Assembly (NCBI GenBank): GCA_031292625.1
Contig: JARLGU010000055.1
Span: 1 to 62,584 of the forward strand
Direction: 5' to 3'
DNA from: Capsulimonadaceae bacterium
Lineage (GTDB): Bacteria > Armatimonadota > Armatimonadia > Armatimonadales > Capsulimonadaceae
DNA length: 62,584 nt
Part shown: positions 35,514-43,640 of the stretch, in pieces
Layout of the letters: each line of letters opens with the position of its first letter
Numbering within the stretch: position 1 is the first letter of the stretch
Notes under the pieces: model-generated
Told to the model about the DNA's origin: nothing
The model's database searches: none
Seen by the model: only the letters and a program-made list of their open reading frames with translations
Program-made: the position numbers and the translations under genes

Positions 35514-36655
35514 AAAGAATTGCCGTTCTCGGCAGCACCGGTTCCATCGGCAGACAGACCCTCGACGTTGTCCGCCGCTTGCCGGACCGCCTAACCGTCA
35601 CCGCTCTGGCAGCGGGATCGAACGCCGAGGCACTCGCGCATCAGGCGCTTGAGTTCGGCGCGCTTGCCGCCTCGCTGGTGGATGAGCACGGACGCCATAC
35701 GCTTGACGCAATGCTGCCCAGGCAAACTGAACGCACCTATGGCAGCGACTCCCTCGAACGCATTGCGACACGCGACGATGTGGATATCGTGGTTGTCGCG
35801 GTCGCCGGAGCAATTGGGACGCGCGCAACCATTGCGGCACTCTGCGCGGGTAAGGATGTGGCGCTCGCGACGAAGGAAGTGCTTGTCGCGGCTGGCGAGA
35901 TCGTCGTTAGCGCCGCAATGATGGGGGAAGGCCGTCTTTTGCCGATCGACAGCGAGCATTCGGGGCTCCTGCAATGCTTGGAAGGCCGGGACCCGGCGAC
36001 GGTCGAAAAGCTCTGGATCACTGCATCCGGCGGTCCGTTGCGGACATGGACCCTTGACCAGATGAAGAGCGTCACCGTCGCCGATGCTTTGAACCATCCG
36101 ACCTGGAGCATGGGCAATAAGATTACGATCGATTCCGCGACGATGATGAACAAGGGCCTTGAGATGATCGAGGCGCATTGGCTGTTTGGTGTCGCGCCAG
36201 AGAAAATCGATTGCGTCGTGCACCCTCAGAGCATTGTTCACGCGATGGTTGAGTTCGTGGATGGCTCGATCGTTGCACAGCTTGGCTTGCCTGATATGCG
36301 CCTGCCGATCGAATACGCGCTACTCTATCCCGAGCGAGTCCCCGCAGGCTTGCCGCGACTCTCTCCAACCCAGATCGGAACGTTGACGTTCGAGCCGCCT
36401 GACGAAGAGCGATTCGAGTGCCTTGCGCTAGCGCGGCGGGCGATGACGTGCGGGGGCACGGCGCCTGCGGTGCTGAACGCCGCCAATGAGGTGGCCGTTG
36501 AACGGTTTCTTGGCGGTACGCTGTCGTTCTTGCAGATCGCGGCTGCCATCAAGGGCGCAATGGACGCGCACGAATCGACGCCATCGCCGTCACTTGATCA
36601 GGTTCTCGCGGCGGATTCGTGGGCAAGAGAGTACGTCTATCGTTTGAAGGTGTAA
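35510..36655 (+). CDS. dxr: 1-deoxy-D-xylulose 5-phosphate reductoisomerase
   Basis: 381 aa, starting in an ATGA overlap with uppS. It is the second enzyme of the MEP isoprenoid pathway. NADPH motif LGSTGSIGRQTLDVVRR at residues 6-22; ALATKEVLVAAGE; the metal and substrate block PIDSEHSGLLQCLEG; WITASGGPLRTW (flexible loop); WSMGNKITIDSATMMNKGLE and HPQSIVHAMVEFVDGS. Together with uppS it supplies polyprenyl carriers. Confidence 0.96.
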   Translation: MKRIAVLGSTGSIGRQTLDVVRRLPDRLTVTALAAGSNAEALAHQALEFGALAASLVDEHGRHTLDAMLPRQTERTYGSDSLERIATRDDVDIVVVAVAGAIGTRATIAALCAGKDVALATKEVLVAAGEIVVSAAMMGEGRLLPIDSEHSGLLQCLEGRDPATVEKLWITASGGPLRTWTLDQMKSVTVADALNHPTWSMGNKITIDSATMMNKGLEMIEAHWLFGVAPEKIDCVVHPQSIVHAMVEFVDGSIVAQLGLPDMRLPIEYALLYPERVPAGLPRLSPTQIGTLTFEPPDEERFECLALARRAMTCGGTAPAVLNAANEVAVERFLGGTLSFLQIAAAIKGAMDAHESTPSPSLDQVLAADSWAREYVYRLKV

Positions 36656-36749
36656 GCTGCGAAAGTATCGTAGCGAAGAGACGCCCTGAAGGGCGCAATG
36701 GGCGCAGGCGCAGCCTGCCCAAGGGTACGACTGACTGAAGGAGCCGGCA

Positions 36750-37964
36750 ATGGACATCTTGGTCACCGCAATCGTTCTCGTGATCTTGTTGGGAGTTCTC
36801 GTAATTGCGCACGAATGGGGCCACTTTATCGTTGCGCGAATCTTCGGGATCCGGGTCGATGAGTTTAGCATCGGATGGGGCCCCCTGGCTGTTCGCATGG
36901 CCAAGCACGGCGACACCGAGTACACGATCCGCTGGATTCCAATCGGAGGCTTTGTCAAGATCGCCGGGATGGAGGCGGACGAGGAGCCGATCCTGGTCGC
37001 CAAAGAGAAGGTGCGCGGCCTCGCGGGACTGGGCGAGAGCGATGCGCACTCGTCGGAAATTCCGCTTGTCGCCGAGAACACGCCGGATCGCGCCGAAACC
37101 GACGAGCAGCGTGCGCGCGATGACAAGGACGGCTTCTATTCAAAGCCCATTTGGCAACGCTCGCTGGTGATTTTTGCGGGACCGTTCATGTCGTTTCTCT
37201 TAGGGCTGCTGATCTTCTGCAACATGGGATGGACGACTGGTTTCCCGGCAAGCAGCAACAAAGTCTCGGTGGTGAACAAGGGCAGCGAAGCAAGCCGTAT
37301 GGGCTTGTTGCCGGGCGACCATGTGATCAATATCAACGGCAAGCCCATTTCAACCGTCGATGCGATGATCAGCACGATCCATGGCAACTGCGGCAAGCCG
37401 CTTACAGTGATCGTCGCGCGCGGCAATGCCCGGGTGACGCTGCACGGCACTCCCCGTCCGCTCAAGGACGATGCCGGCAAGCTGATCCTCGACGAGCACA
37501 AGCAGCCGATCGGCGTGTTTGGCTTCGAGCCCGGTTCTGATACGCGGCGCATCGGGTTTATCAGTTCTTGGCGGCGCGGCTTTTTGATTACGGCGGACGT
37601 TTTCGAGGGGCTCAAGATGGTCTTCTCGCATCCCGCGACAATTCGCGAGAACACGGGAAGCATTATCACAATCGGAGCAATCACCCAGAGCGCCGTGCAA
37701 CACGGACCCGATTACATCGCGCTCGTTGCGGGGCAGTTAACGATCAGTCTTGCGGTTTTCAACTTGCTGCCGATCCCGATCCTCGATGGCGGGCACTTGC
37801 TGATCTTCTTCATCGAGGCGGTGCGCCGCGGCCGCCGCTTGACCATGCAGCAGCAGCAGAACTTCATGCTGGCGGGACTCGTCTGCATCGGCCTGCTGTT
37901 TATCGCGGTGATGTCTAACGACATCATGAAGGCGATCCATCACCAGCTGCCGCGCTTTCCGTAG
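36750..37964 (+). CDS. rseP: Site-2 intramembrane metalloprotease RseP
   Basis: 404 aa, GGAG 8 nt before ATG 36750. It cleaves membrane-anchored regulators such as anti-sigma factors and signal-peptide remnants. Zinc motif HEWGH (residues ~22-26) in the first membrane helix; one PDZ domain (ASRMGLLPGDHVININGKPI, ~185-204); C-terminal membrane part with NLLPIPILDGGHLL (third metal ligand Asp). An inserted charged segment (KEKVRGLAGLGESDAHSSEI) follows the first helix pair, as seen in a subset of the family. It is last in the operon; a long hairpin follows at 37978-38021. Confidence 0.95.
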   Translation: MDILVTAIVLVILLGVLVIAHEWGHFIVARIFGIRVDEFSIGWGPLAVRMAKHGDTEYTIRWIPIGGFVKIAGMEADEEPILVAKEKVRGLAGLGESDAHSSEIPLVAENTPDRAETDEQRARDDKDGFYSKPIWQRSLVIFAGPFMSFLLGLLIFCNMGWTTGFPASSNKVSVVNKGSEASRMGLLPGDHVININGKPISTVDAMISTIHGNCGKPLTVIVARGNARVTLHGTPRPLKDDAGKLILDEHKQPIGVFGFEPGSDTRRIGFISSWRRGFLITADVFEGLKMVFSHPATIRENTGSIITIGAITQSAVQHGPDYIALVAGQLTISLAVFNLLPIPILDGGHLLIFFIEAVRRGRRLTMQQQQNFMLAGLVCIGLLFIAVMSNDIMKAIHHQLPRFP

Positions 37965-37977
37965 GAGAAACTCACAG

Positions 37978-38021
37978 CCCCTTGTTTGCCCGCCGGACGC
38001 AACCGGACGGCGAACAAGGGG
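37978..38021. terminator. Long terminator-like hairpin between rseP and the ParB-like gene
   Basis: CCCCTTGTTTGCC... (37978 on) pairs with ...GGCGAACAAGGGG (to 38021) around a GACGCAA loop; about 17 base pairs with two small bulges. It is placed between convergent genes. No T-run. Confidence 0.65.
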
Positions 38022-38055
38022 CGGTGTATTGAGATGCGTGCGTGCGTTTCGATGC

Positions 38056-39270
38056 CTACGCCACCATCTTGAGAGTCTTAACCGCCTGCGCTTCGTACTT
38101 GGGCTTGTAATCGGGGCATTTGTATGAGCGCGAATACTCCTTGGGGTTTTCGGCTTCGGCGATAAAGACCTGAGCGCTGTTCACTGCACACTTCTCAAAC
38201 GCACGGTCGTAATTGGCGCAGTCGTAGCACCGGCGGAGAATCGTCCAGCAAACGGAGCAGCGTAGCGAGCCGATCAGTTCGACGCGTCCGCAGAGCGGGC
38301 AGTGGATGTAGACCTCTTGGAAGCCCGACTCCTTGTTCTTGATCGCCACCCTGACCTTTTTGTTGAAATCGTCCAGGCTGCGTTGCAGTTCCGCGCACGT
38401 TGCCAGCATCTGGTTCATTTGCGTGGGATCGAGGTAGTCCACGACGCGCTCATCCAGCAGATCGGTCAGCTGGGTGGCAACCTTGTCGATCGCCTTCATG
38501 TGCTGTTCGGCGGTGTTGGACTTGTACGGCTTGGCCTTTTCGGCGCGCGCGCCGAGTGTCCGCAGGATTTGTTCCGTAACGACCAAGGGGACGCGCAAGA
38601 ACGCTTCTTTCTTCTCGGGGAACTTGCCGATCGCCTGAATGACCCGGTCGGTGTCGCTTTGGTTCAGCCTCTCTTGCTTGATCTTGTCCAGCATGCGCTT
38701 CTGTGTTTGCGTATCCTGGTTAAGCGCTGCAAGCTGACGCGCATGGCCTTCCGTGATGAGCATCTCTCCCGGCGCGGGTTCGCGCAGGGTAAGCTCGTGC
38801 TGAACGAACGACGGCAGTTCAAGCAGTTCCAACGAACGGCGCAAGGTCGTCTCGGAGACGCCGAGGGTCTTGCCGACCTTCTCCCAGGACATGAACGAGA
38901 GCAGGCCCTGGATAGCCTTTGCCTTCTCGATCGGGTTGAGGTCTTCTCGCTGGAAGTTTTCGAGCAGGGCGTCGGCGGCGGCGTCCTGATCGTTCATCGT
39001 CTTGACGATCGCGGGGATCGCATCCAGGCCCGCGAGCTGAGACGCGCGGAAGCGCCGTTCGCCCATTACGATTTGGTATTTTGCGCCGCCGGGCAGATTT
39101 TTGACAGGCCTGACGACAATGGGTTCGAGAACGCCGCGCTCTCGAATGCTTTCCGCCAACTCCTTGAGCGTGTCTTCGTAAAACGACTTGCGAGGCTGCC
39201 CGGAGTTCGAGGCTATCTCGCCGAGAGGTATCTGCTGCATTCGCCGTGGTACTCCCACCCATCTTCCCAA
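38056..39270 (-). CDS. ParB/Spo0J-like DNA-binding protein with a cysteine-rich C-terminal domain
   Basis: 404 aa (ATG 39270; ATG 39240 at the domain edge is an alternative). Residues ~10-110 are the ParB/sulfiredoxin-like domain: IPLGEIASNSGQPRKSF, LAESIRERGVLEPIVVRP, and the CTPase-type YQIVMGERRFRASQLAG, the GERRxRA motif. IPAIVKTMNDQDA and ENFQREDLNPIEKAKAIQGLL then lead into an HTH (WEKVGKTLGVSETTLRRSL). Instead of the usual short dimerisation tail, residues ~325-395 hold at least nine cysteines in a zinc-ribbon-like array: HCPLCGR, RCSVC, RCYDCANY, EKCAVN and YKCPDYKP. It stands alone, far from parA and not at the usual gid/rnpA locus. It is perhaps a nucleoid-occlusion or plasmid-type regulator. 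Promoter: 39348-39376. Confidence 0.85.
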   Translation of the reverse strand: MGRWVGVPRRMQQIPLGEIASNSGQPRKSFYEDTLKELAESIRERGVLEPIVVRPVKNLPGGAKYQIVMGERRFRASQLAGLDAIPAIVKTMNDQDAAADALLENFQREDLNPIEKAKAIQGLLSFMSWEKVGKTLGVSETTLRRSLELLELPSFVQHELTLREPAPGEMLITEGHARQLAALNQDTQTQKRMLDKIKQERLNQSDTDRVIQAIGKFPEKKEAFLRVPLVVTEQILRTLGARAEKAKPYKSNTAEQHMKAIDKVATQLTDLLDERVVDYLDPTQMNQMLATCAELQRSLDDFNKKVRVAIKNKESGFQEVYIHCPLCGRVELIGSLRCSVCWTILRRCYDCANYDRAFEKCAVNSAQVFIAEAENPKEYSRSYKCPDYKPKYEAQAVKTLKMVA

Positions 39271-39347
39271 TTCAGAAGACGGTTGATTTCCGCATATGGC
39301 CGATTGTCCTCACGCGCGGGTGAGCGGTGCGCGTGATGCGTATGCCA

Positions 39348-39376
39348 ATTATATCAAAGATTCCGCCGCTCCTCAA
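39348..39376 (-). promoter_or_regulatory. Sigma-70-type promoter of the ParB-like gene
   Basis: On the minus strand TTGAGG (39376-39371), a 17-bp spacer and TATAAT (39353-39348) lie ~80 bp upstream of the gene. Confidence 0.7.
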
Positions 39377-39390
39377 GAGCCAGAGAGAGC

Positions 39391-39651
39391 ATGCGGAAAA
39401 AGGAGCCTGCCCGCTATCGTTTTGCGATCAGCGGAACTCCTAAAGATCTCCATTTAGTATATCGGATATCGAGGCAGACCGGACTAGAGGCGAGGCACTG
39501 CGAAGAATACTGTTTTCTTGCTGGCGATTGCTTGGAGGATACACGAGGCGCGTATTTACCCGCGCATGCGTTCGTGGCAGCACTGATAGTGGGACTGCGG
39601 AACAGTTGGACTTCGGAGAGTGTTAAAGTTGAAGGCGACGATATACGATAA
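39391..39651 (+). CDS. Hypothetical small protein
   Basis: 86 aa. Reads MRKKEPARYRFAISGTPK and continues with no family I recognise. It has two cysteines (ARHCEEYCFLAGDC) and a tail of acidic residues. GAGAGAG precedes the start but the ribosome site is unconvincing. The gene sits between the divergent ParB promoter and a terminator hairpin at 39684-39710. It could be real or a spurious frame. No signal peptide, no membrane helix. Confidence 0.4.
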   Translation: MRKKEPARYRFAISGTPKDLHLVYRISRQTGLEARHCEEYCFLAGDCLEDTRGAYLPAHAFVAALIVGLRNSWTSESVKVEGDDIR

Positions 39652-39683
39652 TAATCTCGGTTTATCGTTTTGTTTGACTTATA

Positions 39684-39710
39684 TCGCGCGCCGCGCTATT
39701 CGGCGCGCGA
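39684..39710. terminator. Bidirectional hairpin TCGCGCGCCG/CGGCGCGCGA
   Basis: A perfect 10-bp stem with loop CGCTATT lies 8 bp after the URO-D stop. On the plus strand it is followed by GCTGCTTTTA; on the minus strand by TATAAGTCAAAC. It probably terminates both flanking genes. Confidence 0.75.
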
Positions 39711-39717
39711 GCTGCTT

Positions 39718-40803
39718 TTACCCCTCATAGCCGCCGAAGTCGTCGATCGCTTTGAGCATCGCGAGGATGTTCGCGGTGGGAACATCCGACTCCACGACGT
39801 GGGAGGGGCCGACGATCAGCCCGCCGCCGGCGCCGAGGGACGCAATCGTACGGCGGACGTGTTCGCGCACCTGATCCGTCGTGCCGAATGGCAGCACCGA
39901 TTGTACGCCTAGGCCTCCCGAGAACGCGAGACGCTCGCCGTAGGTCGCCTTGACCCACATGTGATCGACACATTCAGGCTGGACGGGGTTCAAGATGTTG
40001 ATGCCCGTCGCAATCAGGTCGGGGATCAAGTCGTCGATCTTGCCGTCGGAGTGATACCAGATCAGGATCTCGGGGTTGATCTCGCGCGCGGCGGCGATAC
40101 ATTGTTCGAACCGCGGGCGCAGATCATGGTTGAACATTTTGCGGCTCATCATTAGTCCGGTTTGCATCGCGACGTCGTCGCCGATTTCGATGATGTCTAC
40201 GCCAGCGAGAGCGTAGGCGCGCGCGGCTGCAACACGGCGCTCGGCGATGCGGTCGAGGAGGTAGGTTCCCATTTCGTCGCCCGTGAGCAGGTCCTCGCTC
40301 AGCCGGTCGAGCGATCGAAGCTGCCAGGCGATCTCAAAGACGGTCTCCGCCATGTGCCCGATTACCGCATATCCCTGTTGTTGATGGTTTTCGACGACGG
40401 CGGCGAGTCCTTCGTAGCGGTATGCCTCCCGCAGATCCGGCCACGGATAGCTCGCGAGTTCGTCGATCGTTTCGGCGTGTTCGAGCGGATACAGATACTC
40501 GGCGTAGTATCGCCCTTCGTCCCAGATCCGGCCTCGCCCCCATTCATCCCAGGTGACATTCGGCGTCGCGAAATAGCTCGAATAGTCGTTTTTGAGGACG
40601 GTCGGTTTCGGGCCGATCCCGAGCGTGTCGTTGCGGATGAGCCCGGACAGATCGTTCGCTCCGACTTCCTTCTGCAGCCTCTCGACAACGTGCCATTCCA
40701 GGCCAATGTGGCGAGGGACGCGGTCCGGCTGTCGGCGGTGTGCGGCGGCGAGGACTCTCTGGCGCGATGTCATGCTCGCGCTGTGTCCGATATTGACGGT
40801 CAT
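39718..40803 (-). CDS. Uroporphyrinogen decarboxylase-family (URO-D) protein
   Basis: 361 aa from ATG 40803, six bases after the preceding stop, with GGGGAG 11 nt upstream. URO-D fold: RQRVLAAAHRRQPDRVP near the N-terminus, GHMAETVFEIAW, MGTYLLDRIAERRVAAARAY, DIIEIGDDVAMQTGLMMS and PEILIWYHSDGKIDDLIPD, then LNPVQPECVDH. It lacks the heme-type FxxP..RQ N-terminal signature of HemE. It belongs to the catabolic URO-D/methyltransferase-like clan common in Armatimonadota and Planctomycetes, which often occurs with sugar or methyl-compound genes. Co-transcribed with the dioxygenase upstream. Confidence 0.88.
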   Translation of the reverse strand: MTVNIGHSASMTSRQRVLAAAHRRQPDRVPRHIGLEWHVVERLQKEVGANDLSGLIRNDTLGIGPKPTVLKNDYSSYFATPNVTWDEWGRGRIWDEGRYYAEYLYPLEHAETIDELASYPWPDLREAYRYEGLAAVVENHQQQGYAVIGHMAETVFEIAWQLRSLDRLSEDLLTGDEMGTYLLDRIAERRVAAARAYALAGVDIIEIGDDVAMQTGLMMSRKMFNHDLRPRFEQCIAAAREINPEILIWYHSDGKIDDLIPDLIATGINILNPVQPECVDHMWVKATYGERLAFSGGLGVQSVLPFGTTDQVREHVRRTIASLGAGGGLIVGPSHVVESDVPTANILAMLKAIDDFGGYEG

Positions 40804-40808
40804 TTTCT

Positions 40809-41705
40809 CTATACTCCCCATTTTTCGCGCGCCTCGGCCATCGGCAGGGCGGGCGTTTTGTTCCAATCGGTATGCCCCTTCGGCTCAGCGCCGACCCACC
40901 GCTCGTCAGCGGGCTCATCGGCGCGCTGGTAGCGTGTGTCGCAGCTGAGACGGAAGCGGTTGGTGATGTTGTTCAGCGATCCGTGCATGGTGTACATGCC
41001 GAAGAAGATGGCGTCGCCCGGCTCAAACTCCGTAGTGAGCCAACGTCCCCCGAACTTATCGACAATTTCGATCGGGTCGCTCGAAAACCAACCTTCAACA
41101 TTGTCGCGGTCCACGTCCATTTTGCCGTAGGTTTCGCGCAGACGGGCGAACTCGTCCGCTTTGTGAGAGCCCTGCAGGATCGCCAGCGTTCCCATGTCGT
41201 ACGTCACCCGTCCGAGCGGCGTCCATAACGTGAAAAGGTTCAATGTCCCGCGACCCATGTACACGACATCGTAGTGGCTTCCCGTGAAACCGCCTGTTGG
41301 AACCGCGCGCAGCCACTTGAAATCGAACGTGATCGATGGACCCTGCAAGAAGCCGGCAAAAAATGCGAGAAGCTCGTCTGCCTCGACGACCGCGAGATAC
41401 TCCGGCAGACGGCTCGCCGCGCGCGCGCCGCCTTGAAATGCTCCGCGCGCTCCTTCGGCGATCATCGCATCGTCCAGCGGAAAATTCCGGTCAAGCTGTC
41501 CGGCGGCATCCAGGCTCTCAATCAACGCTTTGCGCGCCGCCCGAACCTTGGCCGGCTTGTGCAGGCCGCGTACAAGCACGTAGCCATCCTCGGCGTACCG
41601 GGCGCGAAGGGCGTCGAAGTCGCCCAGAAGATCGTTTGAGTCACGCAGGAAGCCAAGATAGCGGCCGCCCACTTCGAGTTCGCGGGTTCCCATCTGAACG
41701 TTCAT
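40809..41705 (-). CDS. Phytanoyl-CoA dioxygenase (PhyH)-family Fe(II)/2-oxoglutarate oxygenase
   Basis: 298 aa. Iron-binding triad: HYD in TGSHYDVVYMGRG (His, Asp) and the distal His in MYTMHGSLNN. The 2-oxoglutarate arginine is in NRFRLSCDTRYQ. Sequence around YAEDGYVLVRGL is the usual N-terminal entry of PhyH enzymes. Length typical. The stop codon is coupled to the URO-D start. It diverges from an AraC gene across a 104-bp gap with a palindrome. The substrate is unknown, perhaps a methylated or glycosylated small molecule handled with URO-D. Confidence 0.9.
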   Translation of the reverse strand: MNVQMGTRELEVGGRYLGFLRDSNDLLGDFDALRARYAEDGYVLVRGLHKPAKVRAARKALIESLDAAGQLDRNFPLDDAMIAEGARGAFQGGARAASRLPEYLAVVEADELLAFFAGFLQGPSITFDFKWLRAVPTGGFTGSHYDVVYMGRGTLNLFTLWTPLGRVTYDMGTLAILQGSHKADEFARLRETYGKMDVDRDNVEGWFSSDPIEIVDKFGGRWLTTEFEPGDAIFFGMYTMHGSLNNITNRFRLSCDTRYQRADEPADERWVGAEPKGHTDWNKTPALPMAEAREKWGV

Positions 41706-41740
41706 CGTAAATTTCTCCCATATGCGTATCGGATCTTAAT

Positions 41741-41760
41741 ATCCATTATAGTGAATGGAT
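41741..41760. promoter_or_regulatory. Palindrome in the AraC/PhyH divergent promoter
   Basis: ATCCATT(6)AATGGAT is a 7-bp inverted repeat. On the minus strand its core TATAAT (41751-41746) is the probable -10 of the PhyH/URO-D operon, with TGGACG 17 bp upstream as a weak -35. A regulator bound here would cover the promoter, so it is a likely operator of the divergent AraC protein. ATCGATAATGG further on may be a half site. Confidence 0.6.
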
Positions 41761-41809
41761 AACGATGCGTCCATAACGAGAATGGGGTAAAACATATCGA
41801 TAATGGTAA

Positions 41810-42655
41810 ATGTGGGATGCCTCCTCCATGCCTGAACTAAACGTTCGCACGCTTTTGCCTTTTGAGATCCGCGCCGCGCCTGGACGCATTGCCGGCGCTG
41901 CGATTATGAGCGGCGGACGCGGGGTTGGGCGTCGGGCGCTGCGCGTTTTTGGGCAGTACGCGATCGTCTATCTGCTTGACGGCTCTGGGAGTTTTCGGGA
42001 GGCCGGCGGAGCGACAAGCCCCGTTATAGCAGGCGACTGCCTCTTCGTGTATCCCGATATTCCGCACGGATACGGGCCGGGGCGAGGGGAGCGCTGGACC
42101 GAGATCTACGTCGTATTCGACGGGCCTGTGTTCGACTTCTGGCGCGAATGCGGCCTCCTCAATCCCTTGCGTCCCGTCGTGCATATTGAGCCGATTGCGG
42201 AGTGGCTCGGGCGCATCGAAGAGATCGTCGCACCAGCGGAGGACGTCGATTCATCGACGACGATCGCACGCTTCTTGACTCTGTTGACCGAGATCGCGGT
42301 GAAGGGCGGTTTGAGCGGCGCGCAATCGCCGGGCGAGGCGTGGTATGACGTGGCGCAACGGGCGCTTGCGACGGAGCTCGGGGCGGAGATTTCCATCCAT
42401 GATGTCGCGGCGCGGGCGGGAATGTCATACGAGACGTTTCGCAAGCGCTTCACTGCTCGCGCGGGGGTGTCGCCCGCTCGTTACCGCTCTGAAAAGAGGG
42501 TTGACGCCGCGAAGGAGATTCTGACGCGAAGCGACTTGCCGGTCCAGCAGATCGCCGCTTACTTGGGATATAGCAACGAGTTCAACTTCTCGCGCCGCTT
42601 CCGCGAGATCACGGGGGTTAGTCCTCGCGGCTACAGACGCACGGAAGAGCCATAG
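41810..42655 (+). CDS. AraC-family transcriptional regulator
   Basis: 281 aa (ATG 41810; ATG 41828 is an alternative, and neither has a clear ribosome site). N-terminal cupin-like sensor with IVYLLDGSGSFREAGG and CLFVYPDIPHGYGPG (AraC_binding type). C-terminal double HTH: ISIHDVAARAGMSYETFRKRF, then LPVQQIAAYLGYSNEFNFSRRFREITGVSPRGYR. It is divergent from PhyH-UroD and probably regulates them. Confidence 0.92.
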   Translation: MWDASSMPELNVRTLLPFEIRAAPGRIAGAAIMSGGRGVGRRALRVFGQYAIVYLLDGSGSFREAGGATSPVIAGDCLFVYPDIPHGYGPGRGERWTEIYVVFDGPVFDFWRECGLLNPLRPVVHIEPIAEWLGRIEEIVAPAEDVDSSTTIARFLTLLTEIAVKGGLSGAQSPGEAWYDVAQRALATELGAEISIHDVAARAGMSYETFRKRFTARAGVSPARYRSEKRVDAAKEILTRSDLPVQQIAAYLGYSNEFNFSRRFREITGVSPRGYRRTEEP

Positions 42656-42690
42656 GGCTGTCCCGCAGCCGGGATGCGTTCCTGGCCGGG

Positions 42691-43158
42691 TCAACCCGCG
42701 CGCCGCTGTCCTGCCTTGCGAAAGACCGGATCGTCGCGAAGCCTCGTGCCGCCCATGCTGCGTTTTCTGATGCGCAACGCGTTGCGCACGGCTTTGCTTA
42801 CGGACGTGAACGTACACATGCCGAGGATTTCATTGCCTTGCCACACCGGGACGACGAACACGGAGTAACCGCGCATCCGCTTGAGTGTCCGATGCACTTC
42901 CGACGCCGGCGTCGTCCGGAACGGGCAATGAGATGCGTACTCGCCCACGGGGTCCGACAAGTTTACGTCGCCCCGCATTACCAGTTCGCGAAGATCGTGG
43001 TAGCCAATGACTCCCGGATCGTCCTGGCCAGTCTCGACCAGCGCCCCTTCGCTGCCCGCTTGGCGCATTATTTCATAGGCATGCTCGATCGTCATATCAG
43101 GTCGCACCCATATGGGAGCCAGCCACCCAATATCATCGATCGTGATATGCCACGCCAT
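42691..43158 (-). CDS. CBS-domain pair protein
   Basis: 155 aa from ATG 43158 (GTG 43182 is an alternative). Two CBS repeats: IWVRPDMTIEHAYEIMRQAGSEGALV with VIGYHDLRELVM, and FRTTPASEVHRTLKRMRGYSVFVVPV with EILGMCTFTSVSKAV. No other domain. Such stand-alone pairs bind adenosyl nucleotides and modulate partner proteins. It lies next to a divergent HTH gene. A 12-bp palindrome CGGACTAGTCCG (43244-43255) lies upstream of it. Function unknown. Confidence 0.8.
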   Translation of the reverse strand: MAWHITIDDIGWLAPIWVRPDMTIEHAYEIMRQAGSEGALVETGQDDPGVIGYHDLRELVMRGDVNLSDPVGEYASHCPFRTTPASEVHRTLKRMRGYSVFVVPVWQGNEILGMCTFTSVSKAVRNALRIRKRSMGGTRLRDDPVFRKAGQRRAG

Positions 43159-43243
43159 AGTTGAATCATTTCTCTTTCTCACAATTCATAAACATCGCGG
43201 TGATCGGAGAAGTTTCCGGAATTGCCGATTTTGGCGGATTCGA

Positions 43244-43255
43244 CGGACTAGTCCG
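43244..43255. promoter_or_regulatory. 12-bp palindrome CGGACTAGTCCG
   Basis: A perfect palindrome lies in the divergent intergenic region, 30 bp upstream of the -35 at 43285. It may be an operator for the HTH protein at 43358, but nothing links them directly. Confidence 0.45.
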
Positions 43256-43284
43256 CTTATTTAATGGATTTATTGCGTGAATTG

Positions 43285-43313
43285 TTGACAACGGTTAATA
43301 GTTGCGTTATACT
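43285..43313 (+). promoter_or_regulatory. Strong sigma-70 promoter for the HTH gene
   Basis: TTGACA (43285-43290), 17-bp spacer, TATACT (43308-43313): near-consensus. It lies 44 bp before the ATG of the HTH gene. Confidence 0.85.
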
Positions 43314-43357
43314 CTGCTCGGGTTTAATCCATTCCTGGAGACTTAGCATAATAATCA

Positions 43358-43576
43358 ATGGAAACCAATACGCGCGAGCTATTAACGGTTGAACAGGCTG
43401 CGGAGTACCTTCAGCTCAGTCAATCCAGCATCCGATCGTACATCCGCCAGGGCAAGCTCAACGCATTTCGGGTTGCGGGCAAACGCAAGGTCCTAATTCC
43501 CCGAACCGAGTTGCTCAAGCTTCTCGAACCGGCGCGTGGCGGAAGCGTACTCGACGACGAAGCCGACGACGAATAG
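43358..43576 (+). CDS. Excisionase-type HTH (HTH_17) DNA-binding protein
   Basis: 72 aa. LLTVEQAAEYLQLSQSSIRSYIRQGKLNAFRVAGKR is the winged helix-turn-helix of the excisionase/MerR-like DNA-binding family. It has an acidic tail (DDEADDE) and no effector domain. Such small proteins act as Xis-like factors or transcription regulators; no integrase is nearby, so a regulatory role is more likely. Strong promoter at 43285. It precedes a run of glycosyltransferase genes by 64 bp. Confidence 0.88.
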   Translation: METNTRELLTVEQAAEYLQLSQSSIRSYIRQGKLNAFRVAGKRKVLIPRTELLKLLEPARGGSVLDDEADDE

Positions 43577-43640
43577 AACTCAGCGGGCGATCGTCGCCCC
43601 TCCGCCGCCTCTCCGGGTCGGTGGCTGAACCATTCCATCC

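Noticed and set aside
39391-39651. Calling the 86-aa gene a DNA-binding protein
   Set aside because: No helix-turn-helix pattern could be supported; left as hypothetical.
40095-40125. tRNA-like GTTCGAACC sequence
   Set aside because: It lies within the URO-D coding frame and no cloverleaf can be drawn around it.
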